From NCBI RefSeq assembly GCF_025336525.1, contig NZ_JAOCZP010000001.1, positions 682,001-746,000 of the forward strand: a DNA stretch of 64,000 nucleotides, written 5' to 3'. Below, piece after piece: positions 41,963 to 50,076 of the stretch. The notes beneath the pieces were generated by a model. That model had not been told where the DNA came from and made no database searches. It was given only the letters and a program-made list of their open reading frames with translations. Made by a program: the position numbers and the translations under genes. The stretch is from Chelativorans salis (GTDB lineage Bacteria > Pseudomonadota > Alphaproteobacteria > Rhizobiales > Rhizobiaceae). How positions within the stretch are numbered: the first letter of the stretch is position 1; each line of letters opens with the position of its first letter.

Positions 41963-43276
41963 ATGCAGCAACCTCAGAGAATCGTGATCGTGGGCGCCGG
42001 ATTTGCCGGACTGGAGGTCGCTAAGGCCCTGGGCAAGGCCGGCATCGACGTCACCATCATCGACCGCCACAACCACCATCTCTTCCAGCCACTTCTCTAC
42101 CAAGTGGCAACAGCAGCTCTTTCAGCACCTGATATCGCGGAGCCCATCCGCAGGATCGTGCGACGCTATCCTTCCACAAAGGTCCTGTTCGGCGAAGTCG
42201 CAGGAATCGACAGGGACGGGCGGCGCGTCCTGCTCTCCGACGGCGAGGCGATCCGCTACGACGTCCTCATTCTCGCGACCGGCTCAGTGCCAGGCTATTT
42301 CGGCCGTGATGACTGGGCGGCGGTCTCCCCGGGGCTCAAGACGATCGAGGACGCGCGCAAGATCCGCTCCGAGTTGCTCCTTGCCTTCGAAATCGCTGAG
42401 CGGGCGACCGATCCCGTCACGCAGGAGCGCCTGATGACGATCGCCATCATCGGCGGCGGTCCGACAGGCGTGGAGCTTGCGGGTTCGATCGCCGAACTCA
42501 GCCGATATACGTTGGCCCGCGACTTTCGCAATATCCGTCCGGAGAGCGCGCGGATCATCCTGGTGGAAGCGGGCCCGCGGCTGCTGCCGGCCTTCTCCGA
42601 GAAGCTTTCCGAATATGCGGCGGAACGTCTACAGCGCCTCGGCGTGAAGATCCTCACGAACAAGGCGGTGGATCACCTTTCCGATGGAGAGCTTGGCATC
42701 GCCGGCGAGCGGATCGGTGTCGGGCTTGTTCTGTGGGCGGCGGGAGTGGCAGCCTCACCCCTTGCGCGCGAGGTCGGAGTGGAGACCGACTGGCTCGGAC
42801 GGCTTATCGTCGACGATACGCTGCGGGTGCGCGGCGAGGAGAATATCTTTGCGCTGGGCGATGTAGCTCATTTTGCCGATGCGGATGGCCGGCCGCTTCC
42901 GGGCCTTGCCCAAGTCGCAAAGCAGCAGGGCATGCATCTCGGTCATTCGCTGGCCCGGCATCTGACACACGGCGATGCCCTGGTTCCCTTCACCTATCGA
43001 AGCCGCGGCAACACGGCCATCATCGGCCGTCATGCCGCCGTCTTCGAGCAGGGGCGCTTCAAGGTGAAGGGTTGGATCGCGTGGCTCGCATGGGCGATCA
43101 TCCACATCTACCTTCTAATCGGCTTTCAGAGCCGCGTCCTGGTTTCGGTGCAATGGCTCTGGCGCTACGCCACCTATGATCGCGGCGCACGGCTGATCGC
43201 GCGAGAGACAACGCCAAAGGCCAGGCCCGGGCCGAAAGCGGCTAGCCGCAAGCGGAAACGCCACGAAAAGACGTGA
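41963..43276 (+). CDS. Type II NADH dehydrogenase-like FAD oxidoreductase, 437 aa
   Basis: Start at ATG 41963 (MQQPQRIVIVGAGFAGLEVA). Two dinucleotide folds are seen: the FAD motif VIVGAGFAGLEVAKALG with IIDRHNHHLFQPLLYQVAT, and the NADH motif IAIIGGGPTGVELAGSIAE. ATGS, then NIFALGDVAHF for the flavin ribityl Asp and AKQQGMHLGHSL follow. A C-terminal amphipathic/hydrophobic helix (AWLAWAIIHIYLLIGFQSRV) anchors the enzyme to the inner membrane. It transfers electrons from NADH to quinone without pumping protons. The basic tail (KAASRKRKRHEKT) is unusual but harmless. Confidence 0.92.
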   Translation: MQQPQRIVIVGAGFAGLEVAKALGKAGIDVTIIDRHNHHLFQPLLYQVATAALSAPDIAEPIRRIVRRYPSTKVLFGEVAGIDRDGRRVLLSDGEAIRYDVLILATGSVPGYFGRDDWAAVSPGLKTIEDARKIRSELLLAFEIAERATDPVTQERLMTIAIIGGGPTGVELAGSIAELSRYTLARDFRNIRPESARIILVEAGPRLLPAFSEKLSEYAAERLQRLGVKILTNKAVDHLSDGELGIAGERIGVGLVLWAAGVAASPLAREVGVETDWLGRLIVDDTLRVRGEENIFALGDVAHFADADGRPLPGLAQVAKQQGMHLGHSLARHLTHGDALVPFTYRSRGNTAIIGRHAAVFEQGRFKVKGWIAWLAWAIIHIYLLIGFQSRVLVSVQWLWRYATYDRGARLIARETTPKARPGPKAASRKRKRHEKT

Positions 43277-43692
43277 GCGCGGCCCTAGCCGCTTCTCAGC
43301 CTGTCCATGTCGCGGAAGTGGCACGATGTCCCGGCAGCAGAAAGAAGGGTTCAATACGAACATGCACGTCCTCGACAGATCGGCCCGGCGCCCATGTTGC
43401 TGATAGTGCATCCGGCATCAATCGTGTGGTTAAATGCTCATCTTGTTTGTCGCACGGCATCCGTGTTGCCTATATCGGCGCGCGTTGAACCTGAAAGTTC
43501 TCGCAGCCAAGCAATAACCCTGGCCTCGACTTCGTCTCTGATGCGCCGACGAAGGCTGGCGCTTCAAAAAAGGCTGCTCGCCCTTGAGCAGGCTCGCGCG
43601 ACATGGCGCGGCGCCGCCAGCGCTGGCTCATAGCAGGCTGGTCTCGATTCAAACCAGCAAGACCTTGTGCAAGATGCGCGAGGTAGGGGGAG
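43277..43692. other. 416-base gap, no gene supported
   Basis: Short frames on both strands lack ribosome binding sites and family motifs. Seen only as the region downstream of two convergent genes (41963 plus, 43693 minus). The 290 bases after 43899 are similarly empty. Confidence 0.4.
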
Positions 43693-43899
43693 TCAGGTCG
43701 ATGATTGATCCGAAAGGGAACCTTCTTTGGGAGCGCCGTTCCTGATTTGAGGGCCGTATTCGCTTTCGAGGGTTCCCCATTCACCCAAGGGTTGGCGGCA
43801 CTGCGAGCAAGCAACTTGCTCGGTTGCCGACATTGAGCCTTTAACCGTGAGATCATTCGATGCGCCGCAATGCCGGCACCGTACTGCTATGTTGGACAT
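43693..43899 (-). CDS. Small zinc-ribbon protein, 68 aa
   Basis: Two CxxC knuckles, VRCRHCGASNDL at residues 7-18 and QVACSQCRQPLGEWGTL at about 28-44, make a zinc ribbon. The tail is polar and probably disordered. Similar tiny proteins are found in many Rhizobiales; function unknown, possibly nucleic acid or protein binding. Stands alone on the minus strand. Confidence 0.65.
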   Translation of the reverse strand: MSNIAVRCRHCGASNDLTVKGSMSATEQVACSQCRQPLGEWGTLESEYGPQIRNGAPKEGSLSDQSST

Positions 43900-44191
43900 G
43901 GGTGTGCTCCTGTTGCCTTGCGGCGGGAGCGCTGAGAAGCCCCGATGGGCGGGAAGTCACACACTCTCTGTCATCGGCCGCCAGTGCGTTTTGCCGACGA
44001 TGCAAAATCCTACCACGACAATGTGGCGATGATGTATCGAGCTCACGCAGCATGGCGGATACGAAGGGCAATCTTTCGCGGGGGACGGTCACAGCCGTCA
44101 CGCATCGGCTCGCCTAAGGCCACATCTCACGAAGCTTTCCGAAGATAGTCGGCACGGACAATACCAGAGCCCAGGCGAACGGCCGTGACGT

Positions 44192-44995
44192 TCATTGTTC
44201 CTTACTTGATCGCACGGAGGAACGGTTGGCAGTGGTGCGTTTACCCGCGGCCCCTGATCTCCGAGACGCCGAATTCGCTGCCTTGGCGGCTCTGTTCAAC
44301 TCCTCGCTGAAAATGCGCTCTGCTTCCTCGAACAGGCGATCTGAACTCTCACCAATGGTGCTGTCCTCTGCAGATGTCCGCGGGAGAGCCGCACCAATGA
44401 CGGCGCCAAGGGCCACCGCCAGAGCACCCGAGACAATTGGCTGCTCGAGGTAGAAATCTTTTATGGCCTTGCTCCCGCGGCCCGCGGTCTGCTCCAAGTC
44501 GCGTTGGGCGCGGTACGCCGCTTCCCGGGCCTCGACCACGCGTTTTTTCGCCGTGTCCGAGAGCTGTTCGGTGCCTTCGTACAGCCGATTGCGCAAATCC
44601 TCGGCGGATTCCCTCGTCCGTTGACCGAACCAGCTGGCGTCTGAGTGCAACCGGTCCCATCGCTTCGGCGTCGTTCCAACGCCCGGCGAAGTGGCCATGG
44701 CATCATTCTTCGCGCTCGATGCGTGTTTTTCTCCCTGGTCCCTACGAGTATCGCTGAACATCATCCAGGCAAGACCGAGGCCCGTCAGCGCCAGCGCCAT
44801 AGGATTACTCTTGGCGGAACGGAGGGCAGAATTGCCAAACTCTCCGCCGTGCCGGGTGACTTGCTCAGCCAGTTGCCGCGCCACACCCTCGATCGAGAAG
44901 CGCTCCTGCAGGGCTTCGACAGCCGAGACCAGCTGATCACGCTCTTGTTCGAGATCACGTTCGATGTCTGCCGGAGTCCGAGCATCAGTGTTCAT
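44192..44995 (-). CDS. DUF3618 domain-containing protein, 267 aa
   Basis: Start at ATG 44995 (MNTDARTPADIERDLEQERD), with GGGAGAG before it. The N-terminal ERDLEQERDQLVSAVEALQE block is the DUF3618 signature. A first hydrophobic segment lies at NPMALALTGLGLAWMMF and a second at EQPIVSGALAVALGAVIGAA, with long charged helices between. Likely a membrane-anchored stress protein. It overlaps the holin-like gene by 11 bases and is the last gene of a four-gene stress operon. Confidence 0.85.
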   Translation of the reverse strand: MNTDARTPADIERDLEQERDQLVSAVEALQERFSIEGVARQLAEQVTRHGGEFGNSALRSAKSNPMALALTGLGLAWMMFSDTRRDQGEKHASSAKNDAMATSPGVGTTPKRWDRLHSDASWFGQRTRESAEDLRNRLYEGTEQLSDTAKKRVVEAREAAYRAQRDLEQTAGRGSKAIKDFYLEQPIVSGALAVALGAVIGAALPRTSAEDSTIGESSDRLFEEAERIFSEELNRAAKAANSASRRSGAAGKRTTANRSSVRSSKEQ

Positions 44996-45386
44996 GGCGG
45001 CTCTCCCTTGCGATTGCGGCATCCCGGCGCAAGCTTCTGGCGGTGCGCCGAGGCGCAAAGCTGGCAGGCCTGAGGTCGTTCATTCCCTTGTAGCAAAGGC
45101 CGAGAGCGATGACGGTAAGAGCCACACCCACGATGAGAGCCGCCCAGCCACCGGGGATTCCCGCTTCGGCCAGGGCGACGACGAGCGCCGCCGCAAGCAC
45201 GTTCAGTGCAGTAAGTGCAATGACGACACCGCCGATGATCAATCCGATAGCGGCTATGGCCTTCTCAATGCTCTCTGTAACCTCGGCGCGAGCCAACTCG
45301 ATTTCGCCGCGAATCAGGTTACTCAAATGCGTCAACACGTCGGCCACGATCGCGCGAGTGCTTGTCTTGGTTGAGTGGTCGGTCAT
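44985..45386 (-). CDS. Holin-X (actinobacterial holin, superfamily III)-like protein, 133 aa
   Basis: N-terminal helix LTHLSNLIRGEIELARAEV is the typical start of the 'phage holin family' proteins (PF07332 type). Two TM helices follow: AIGLIIGGVVIALTALNVLA and ALIVGVALTVIALGLCYKG. A basic C-terminus completes it. In rhizobia these proteins always accompany DUF3618 proteins and are not part of a prophage. ATGA overlap with the upstream gene. Confidence 0.85.
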   Translation of the reverse strand: MTDHSTKTSTRAIVADVLTHLSNLIRGEIELARAEVTESIEKAIAAIGLIIGGVVIALTALNVLAAALVVALAEAGIPGGWAALIVGVALTVIALGLCYKGMNDLRPASFAPRRTARSLRRDAAIARESRHEH

Positions 45387-45814
45387 GGTGCGGCCTCTGA
45401 ACTATCTTGCACCTCTGTTCGATCTTTTGCAGCTTCACCGGACGCTCTGGCAAATCGACTGCCCATGAATCCGAGCAAAGCTGCTGTACCGAGGAACGCT
45501 GCTGGATTTCGACGAGCAAAGCCATTCAGGTCAGAGACCATTTCGCTAAGGTTCTTCTGACGGATTGCTTCCGATGCTCCCGAAAGCGCTTCGGCAAGCT
45601 GGTTGAAAGTCTTCGACTCTGTGGATTCGTCACTGAATTCGCCCGAGGCGACCTTAAGCGCAGAGGCCACGCTGGCTATCTCCTCTGAAAGCGAGAACTT
45701 GGCGCCCTCGGCCCTTCTGGTCGCCTCTGCCTTCGCCGACTGTGCAAATTCTGCAGCTTTCTCTTGGACGTTTTCCGCGGCACTCGCCGCAGTGTCGGTT
45801 TTTGATTTCACCAT
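45383..45814 (-). CDS. NdiA-like (nutrient-deprivation-induced) protein, 143 aa
   Basis: An Ala/Glu/Lys-rich helical N-terminus (TDTAASAAENVQEKAAEFAQ) is followed by FNQLAEALSGASEAIRQKNL and a short hydrophobic stretch (NPAAFLGTAALLGFMGSRFA). This build is that of rhizobial nutrient-deprivation-induced proteins. It is preceded by a tiny membrane peptide gene and followed by the holin-X-like and DUF3618 genes; together they look like an envelope-stress module. Confidence 0.75.
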   Translation of the reverse strand: MVKSKTDTAASAAENVQEKAAEFAQSAKAEATRRAEGAKFSLSEEIASVASALKVASGEFSDESTESKTFNQLAEALSGASEAIRQKNLSEMVSDLNGFARRNPAAFLGTAALLGFMGSRFARASGEAAKDRTEVQDSSEAAP

Positions 45815-45827
45815 CCCTTCCTCCCAC

Positions 45828-45896
45828 TCAGCCCAGCAGGCTGAGTACGAAAAGCACTACGACCACGACCCCGATCACATAGAAAATGTTGTACAT
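45828..45896 (-). CDS. Tiny membrane peptide, 22 aa
   Basis: ATG 45896 to TGA 45828. Product is one hydrophobic helix (MYNIFYVIGVVV, then valine/leucine-rich, ending SLLG). GGAGACG lies just before the ATG. Similar 20-25 residue peptides accompany stress operons in alphaproteobacteria. It leads the operon with ndiA-like, holin-X-like and DUF3618 genes, 13 bases before the next start. Confidence 0.65.
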   Translation of the reverse strand: MYNIFYVIGVVVVVLFVLSLLG

Positions 45897-45923
45897 CGTC
45901 GTCTCCGAAGAGGTTTGGCTTCA

Positions 45924-45948
45924 AACAGGGTGGGAACCAAATTGTTCC
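45924..45948 (-). promoter_or_regulatory. EcfG-like general stress promoter candidate
   Basis: GGAAC, 16 bases, TGTT on the minus strand, 28 bases before the peptide start. The EcfG (sigma-EcfG) consensus in alphaproteobacteria is GGAAC-N16/17-CGTT, so only one base deviates. It would place the four-gene operon in the general stress response. Confidence 0.5.
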
Positions 45949-46150
45949 GAAGCCACCAACTATTCCTTCCGATGCAGCCCGTAGCGGGGATCTCTCCTTC
46001 AGTGTTTGGTTTCGATCGGGCCTGATAGTGGTGCGTGCCACTGCTGACCGCTCCACCGGCGGAAAGCTCCCCCATCGGCATGACTCGGAGACGGAGCAGC
46101 CCGGCAGGCGACGGCGGGGCGGATCAATTGGCAGGTTCGTAGGTTGATGA

Positions 46151-47476
46151 ATGATGGACCGCGCCCGGAACCTGATCGCACTGCTGAGAACCCAACTCTG
46201 GCCCATTCCTGCCGTCATAACGCTGCTGGCTGCTGCTCTCGCCTATCTTCTGCTCACCCACGGTGCCGCTCTCGGTCCGCGGAACGCCGGCGAACATTGG
46301 TGGCTCTACAGCGGCGAGGCGAGGACGGCGCGCCAGCTTCTCTCAAGCCTGCTTTCGGGATTGATGACGATGACGTCGCTCGTCGTATCGGTGACCTTCG
46401 TGATCCTGACGCTCGCCGCCAACCAGCTCGGGCCCCGCCTTATCTCGATCTTCATGGCGGACCGGCAGATCCAGACGGTGCTCGGCGTCTTCATCGGAAC
46501 GATCCTCTACGTGATCCTGATCATGCGGGTGCTGGACGATGAACTCGGATCAGACGGCGTGCCACATCTGGCCGTTACGGCGGCGAGCGTGCTGACTATC
46601 CTCTGCCTGCTCGCGCTCCTGTTCTACATCCACAAGATCGCGCGATTGATCATCGCCGACAACGTCGTCGAAGCCGTCGCCAAAGAATTCCGCCACACGC
46701 TGCACAGTCTTCTGCCCGACGGCCCGGTGCAACCGGAGAGCAAGGCGGAAGCGTCACCCGGCTCCACCGCGTACCCCCTCCATTTAAACAGCGTCGGCTA
46801 TCTTCAGGTGGTGGACTATGAGCGACTGGTGGAACTTGCCCGCAAGCGCAGTGTCGTTATCGAGGTGAATGTGCGGGCCGGTCACTTTATTCTGCGGGAT
46901 GGCGAACATGTGCGCGTGTTCTCACGGCGGCCGCTCGACGAGAGCCTGAGGGAAGACATCCGGTCCACCTTCACCATCGGCTCGTCGCGGACCCCTGCCC
47001 AGGATCCGGAACATGGCGTAGGGCAGCTGGTGGAGATCGCGACTAGGGCTCTGTCGCCCGGAATGAACGATCCGTTCACGGCGAGGGCGGTCATCGACAG
47101 GCTTGGCGCAGCCTTCGAGGTGATTCTCACTCGCCACCTCCAGCCACGCCTGTTGCGGGATGGCGGCGGCGCGGTCCGCGTCATGGCGGACCGCACCGAC
47201 ATAGACGGGCTTCTCGATGCCGCCTTCCATCCTATCCGCCAGGCGGGTGCGGACCATCCCGCGATCCTCATCCGGATCGCGGACATCGTTCGGGACCTCG
47301 CGGCAGGCGCCACGGCAGCGGAACAGAAACATGCCCTAATCGTTCAGCTGCTCCGTCTCGCTCAGTCTGCTCGCCTCGGACGGCTGACGGTTGGTGACCG
47401 GAAGGACGTCGCCCGGCGGATCAAAGTCGCCCGCCGGGCAGTAAGGAACATTCCGCCGGCAGGCGCTGCCAGCTGA
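46151..47476 (+). CDS. DUF2254 family membrane protein, 441 aa
   Basis: Four TM helices in the first 170 residues (IPAVITLLAAALAYLLLTHG; LLSGLMTMTSLVVSVTFVIL; TVLGVFIGTILYVILIMRVL; SVLTILCLLALLFYIHKIAR). A soluble C-terminal domain follows with YLQVVDYERLVELARKRSVV, EHGVGQLVEIATRALSPGMN and DPFTARAVIDRLGAAFE. This is the DUF2254 layout. Function unknown; the soluble part may bind a ligand. The MgtC-like and DUF421 genes follow in the same direction. Confidence 0.9.
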   Translation: MMDRARNLIALLRTQLWPIPAVITLLAAALAYLLLTHGAALGPRNAGEHWWLYSGEARTARQLLSSLLSGLMTMTSLVVSVTFVILTLAANQLGPRLISIFMADRQIQTVLGVFIGTILYVILIMRVLDDELGSDGVPHLAVTAASVLTILCLLALLFYIHKIARLIIADNVVEAVAKEFRHTLHSLLPDGPVQPESKAEASPGSTAYPLHLNSVGYLQVVDYERLVELARKRSVVIEVNVRAGHFILRDGEHVRVFSRRPLDESLREDIRSTFTIGSSRTPAQDPEHGVGQLVEIATRALSPGMNDPFTARAVIDRLGAAFEVILTRHLQPRLLRDGGGAVRVMADRTDIDGLLDAAFHPIRQAGADHPAILIRIADIVRDLAAGATAAEQKHALIVQLLRLAQSARLGRLTVGDRKDVARRIKVARRAVRNIPPAGAAS

Positions 47477-47524
47477 CATAGAGCCGGACATCGCCCCGTC
47501 CGCTCATCCAGAAGGATGCAACAT

Positions 47525-47980
47525 ATGCTCGACTTCGGGTTCGATCTCCAACTCCTGGCGAGGGACTGCGTCTTCGTGCTCGCCGCCTTTCTGCTCGCCC
47601 TGCCTATCGGCTGGGAGCGGGGCCGCGGCCCCCACAGCGTCGGCTTCCGCACGCTTCCGATCGTCTCGATGGCCTCCTGCGGCTTCGCCCTGATCATCAG
47701 CGAAACCGCCTCGGCCGACAACGAAGCACAGGCGCGCGTGCTTCAGGGCGTCATCACGGGCATCGGCTTCATCGGTGGCGGCGCCATCATTAAGCAGGGG
47801 CGCGACGTAAAAGGTCTGGTCACTGCCGCCAGCATCTGGAACGCCGGCGCGATCGGCGTAGCCGTCGGGCTGGGCCGCCTGAACATTGCAATCCTGCTCA
47901 GCTTCATAAATCTCATCGGCCTCTGGCTGCTCGCCTATCTAGATGTCGATGACGATGAGAAGGAGAACCAATCCCGATGA
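47525..47980 (+). CDS. MgtC/SapB family membrane protein, 151 aa
   Basis: Start at ATG 47525 with GAAGGA eight bases before; ATG 47516 lies too close to that site. Family strings: LALPIGWERGRGPHSVGFRT, VITGIGFIGGGAIIKQG, and VKGLVTAASIWNAGAIGVAV. Five hydrophobic segments. MgtC-type proteins affect magnesium limitation, membrane potential and ATP synthase in other bacteria. Short version without the C-terminal ACT-like domain. Four-base overlap with the DUF421 gene. Confidence 0.9.
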   Translation: MLDFGFDLQLLARDCVFVLAAFLLALPIGWERGRGPHSVGFRTLPIVSMASCGFALIISETASADNEAQARVLQGVITGIGFIGGGAIIKQGRDVKGLVTAASIWNAGAIGVAVGLGRLNIAILLSFINLIGLWLLAYLDVDDDEKENQSR

Positions 47981-48465
47981 ATGAGCCGTTCCTGTTCGAC
48001 AGCTGGGAGAGCCTGCTGCGGATCGTGATCGTAGGAGTTGCGGCCTACGCAGCACTGGTGCTGATGTTGCGTGTGTCCGGCAAACGGACGTTGAGCAAGA
48101 TGAACGCGTTCGATCTCGTTGTTACCGTGGCGCTGGGGTCGACGCTCGCCACCGTGCTTCTGGACAGGGATATTCCCCTAGCCGACGGAGTGCTTGCCCT
48201 GGGGCTGCTGGTTGGCCTCCAATTCATCATCACCTGGGGCTCCGTCCGATCGCACCGGATCCGGGAACTCGTCAAAAGCCAGCCGACCGCGCTGCTTGTG
48301 GCGGGTATCTTTCGTGACGACGCCATGCGGCGGCAGCGAGTGACGCGGGAAGAAGTTGAAGCCGCCATCCGCCAGCATGGCCATTCGGGTCTTCGGTCGG
48401 TCGATCGTGTCGTGCTTGAAACCGATGGCTCTCTCAGCGTCATTGCAAATCACGGCCGCGAATGA
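47977..48465 (+). CDS. DUF421 (YetF-like) membrane protein, 162 aa
   Basis: ATGA overlap with the MgtC-like gene. N-terminal TM helices (LLRIVIVGVAAYAALVLMLR), then SGKRTLSKMNAFDLVVTVAL, the hallmark of YetF/DUF421, with a soluble C-terminal domain (LLVAGIFRDDAMRRQRVTRE, EVEAAIRQHGHSGLRSV). Function unknown; relatives are tied to spore or stress resistance. Ends the DUF2254-MgtC-DUF421 set. The 309 bases downstream up to 48774 carry no gene that I can support. Confidence 0.9.
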   Translation: MNEPFLFDSWESLLRIVIVGVAAYAALVLMLRVSGKRTLSKMNAFDLVVTVALGSTLATVLLDRDIPLADGVLALGLLVGLQFIITWGSVRSHRIRELVKSQPTALLVAGIFRDDAMRRQRVTREEVEAAIRQHGHSGLRSVDRVVLETDGSLSVIANHGRE

Positions 48466-48774
48466 GGCCCGCAGTCGAGCGGCGGCAAAGGGGTCTGCTC
48501 CTCATGACGCCGTATGTTCTGCCGGGCGGTGCCCGCGCTTCCAGCCAGCGGATCGTCGATGAGGATGCGGTGGCGTAGCGACGCAGCAAATTGTCGGCCC
48601 GCCCCGATTTGACCACCGAGGCCGCCAGCGCGCCGCCGCTGCCTTCCACTTCATTCCGGCCCTTCGGGTGCGGCCCCTCTTGCCCCGTGGCATCGGACTG
48701 ACGAATACAAGCGTATCCTGGAGAGCGGCCCCCTGAGCGTGCCGGAGATATTGCGTCGTTGGGAGGAACTTCGC

Positions 48775-48990
48775 ATGTGTGGCCGCGTGTTCGTCAGAAG
48801 CCGGTGATCATCGCGCCTGACGATTATCCGCGCTGGCTCGCGTTCCATGAGGAAGACCCGCGCGATCTGTTGAAGTCATTCCCGACCGAAAAGATGAAGA
48901 TATGGCCCATTGGCCGAAAGGTGGGGAATACATGGAACAACACATCGGATATCCTAGATCCAATTGAAGAAGAAGAGCCACCGCTCATTA
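48775..48990 (+). pseudogene. Internally deleted YedK/HMCES (SOS response-associated peptidase) gene
   Basis: The gene start is kept: GGGAGGAAC and ATG 48775 code MCGRVFV, whose Cys2 is the active residue in YedK. The frame then ends, while frame 48759 codes the protein's C-terminal part: KPVIIAPDDYPRWLAFHEED, PRDLLKSFPTEKMKIWPIGR, VGNTWNNTSDILDPIEEEE. About 170 central residues are lost and the parts are out of frame. Intact YedK proteins form a protein-DNA crosslink with abasic sites. The C-terminal frame runs on into the small gene at 49005. Confidence 0.7.
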
Positions 48991-49004
48991 GCCGCGGGAC
49001 TATC

Positions 49005-49202
49005 ATGACCGCTTTGCACGAAACGAATGCCTGTGACGTGGAAGCGACGGCGCGCCTGTTCTATGAATTCGCTACCGGCAAGCGGTGGAGAAACGCAAGA
49101 TCGGCCATTCGGGACACTTGGCTTGAGGCAGCACGGCAGCTCCATGACATCCTTGGGGAGCCGATCTCGCCAATTGGATCGCCAAAGCCTACACCCCACT
49201 GA
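49005..49202 (+). CDS. Small protein of a local paralogue pair, 65 aa
   Basis: Core VEATARLFYEFATGKRWRNA, then RSAIRDTWLEAARQLHDI, shared with the small protein at 49538. Predicted as two or three helices. No family name recognised. The in-frame upstream YedK fragment makes the start uncertain; ATG 49005 is chosen as the first Met of the conserved part. A hairpin and A-rich tract follow directly behind the stop. Confidence 0.6.
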   Translation: MTALHETNACDVEATARLFYEFATGKRWRNARSAIRDTWLEAARQLHDILGEPISPIGSPKPTPH

Positions 49203-49210
49203 TCGCCCGG

Positions 49211-49246
49211 CAAACAAAAAGCCCCGCTGGCCGGAGCCAACGGGGC
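49211..49246 (-). terminator. Rho-independent terminator on the minus strand
   Basis: On the minus strand a long stem (GCCCCGTTGGC pairing with GCCAGCGGGGC, loop TCCG-like) is followed by TTTTTGTTT. No minus-strand protein gene ends here, so it may close an unrecognised small RNA or be part of the repeat described at 49230. Confidence 0.65.
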
Positions 49247-49335
49247 AGTGACTGAAGGATGCTTGGTGTATTGCGAATCTTAATACCGGCGTGGAGATTC
49301 ACCAGTCGCCAAAATGGCGTAGTGCCGTAGACGCA
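49230..49335. repeat. Direct repeat, copy 1
   Basis: Begins GCCGGAGCCAACGGGGC, then GAAGGATGCTTGGTG, and further on CACCAGTCGCCAAAATGGCG and GACGCAA. About 110 bases recur at 50077-50187 with around 25-30 differences and small gaps. The copy includes the stem of the minus-strand terminator and a short hairpin (CGCCA/TGGCG). Confidence 0.6.
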
Positions 49336-49537
49336 AGATGCCTCACCAGCGGGAACCTTTCCAGTGTGGCCATCGTTCGTCGTGCGTGGCTTTTCCTCCC
49401 GCCACAGGCAGGCCGGCCAACCCTCCCGAAGTTCCCCCCAACCGCTACGGCCGGCCTGCCGCTCTCGAGGAGACATCGAAAGCCTCGACTCCCTCCCGCG
49501 CCCATGGCACGATGTCGATGGGAAATTGGAGAAGGTT

Positions 49538-49729
49538 ATGAAACCGTCACTTACTGTGCAGGGCGCCGGAGGCGCAAAGACGTTGCAGGGTGTCGGCGAC
49601 GTGGAACTCGCGGCGCGGCTATTCTACGAATTCGAGACACGCAAGCAGTGGGCAGACGCAAAGCCGGCCGTCAAGGAGACGTGGCTGAAGGCTGCCCGAC
49701 AGTTCCACGACGTGAGGCACCGCAGCTAG
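49538..49729 (+). CDS. Small protein of a local paralogue pair, 63 aa
   Basis: ATG 49538 with GGAGAAGG just upstream. The core VELAARLFYEFETRKQWADA, then KPAVKETWLKAARQFHDV, is about 60 per cent identical to the small protein at 49005. N-terminal 20 residues differ (MKPSLTVQGAGG). Function unknown. Lies between the two copies of a 110-base repeat. Confidence 0.65.
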   Translation: MKPSLTVQGAGGAKTLQGVGDVELAARLFYEFETRKQWADAKPAVKETWLKAARQFHDVRHRS

Positions 49730-49756
49730 TCGCGATGTGGCACACGTTGACCCACA

Positions 49757-49974
49757 ATGAGCGATAAGATGACCGATCTCGAAAAGAACCCCATGTGCCG
49801 ACGGGCGTTCAGATCGGCGAGGTAACAGACGAAAACGGTACAACACTCGGCATTCTGATCTTTCACACGGCTGACGGTGTGACCAGTTTCTACATCAATG
49901 AGCAGGCAGCCGGCGTTTTACGGGGCGCGGTCGAGAGCCTGCAACTACTAGCGAGCAAGGGAGGAACAGCTTAG
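49757..49974 (+). pseudogene. Small protein gene with a probable one-base frameshift
   Basis: The ATG at 49757 gives MSDKMTDLEKNP and then leaves the frame in a run of four C's. The next frame continues PTGVQIGEVTDENGTTLGIL, IFHTADGVTSFYINEQAAGV and LRGAVESLQLLASKGGTA to the stop at 49974. That part looks like a real beta-alpha protein of about 60 residues. One missing C would restore a single frame; alternatively translation starts at GTG 49795 without a good ribosome binding site. Confidence 0.5.
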
Positions 49975-50076
49975 CCGAACTCAACGGCCGGTTCCCCGTT
50001 TTCCTTCGTGAGATCGCATTGCCGACAACGTATGCCGCCTGATTTCGAGACGGATGAGCAATAAGAAGGCGCGCCT

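Noticed and set aside
44985-45386. Holin-like gene as sign of a prophage
   Set aside because: No other phage genes nearby; in rhizobia this family goes with DUF3618 proteins in stress operons.
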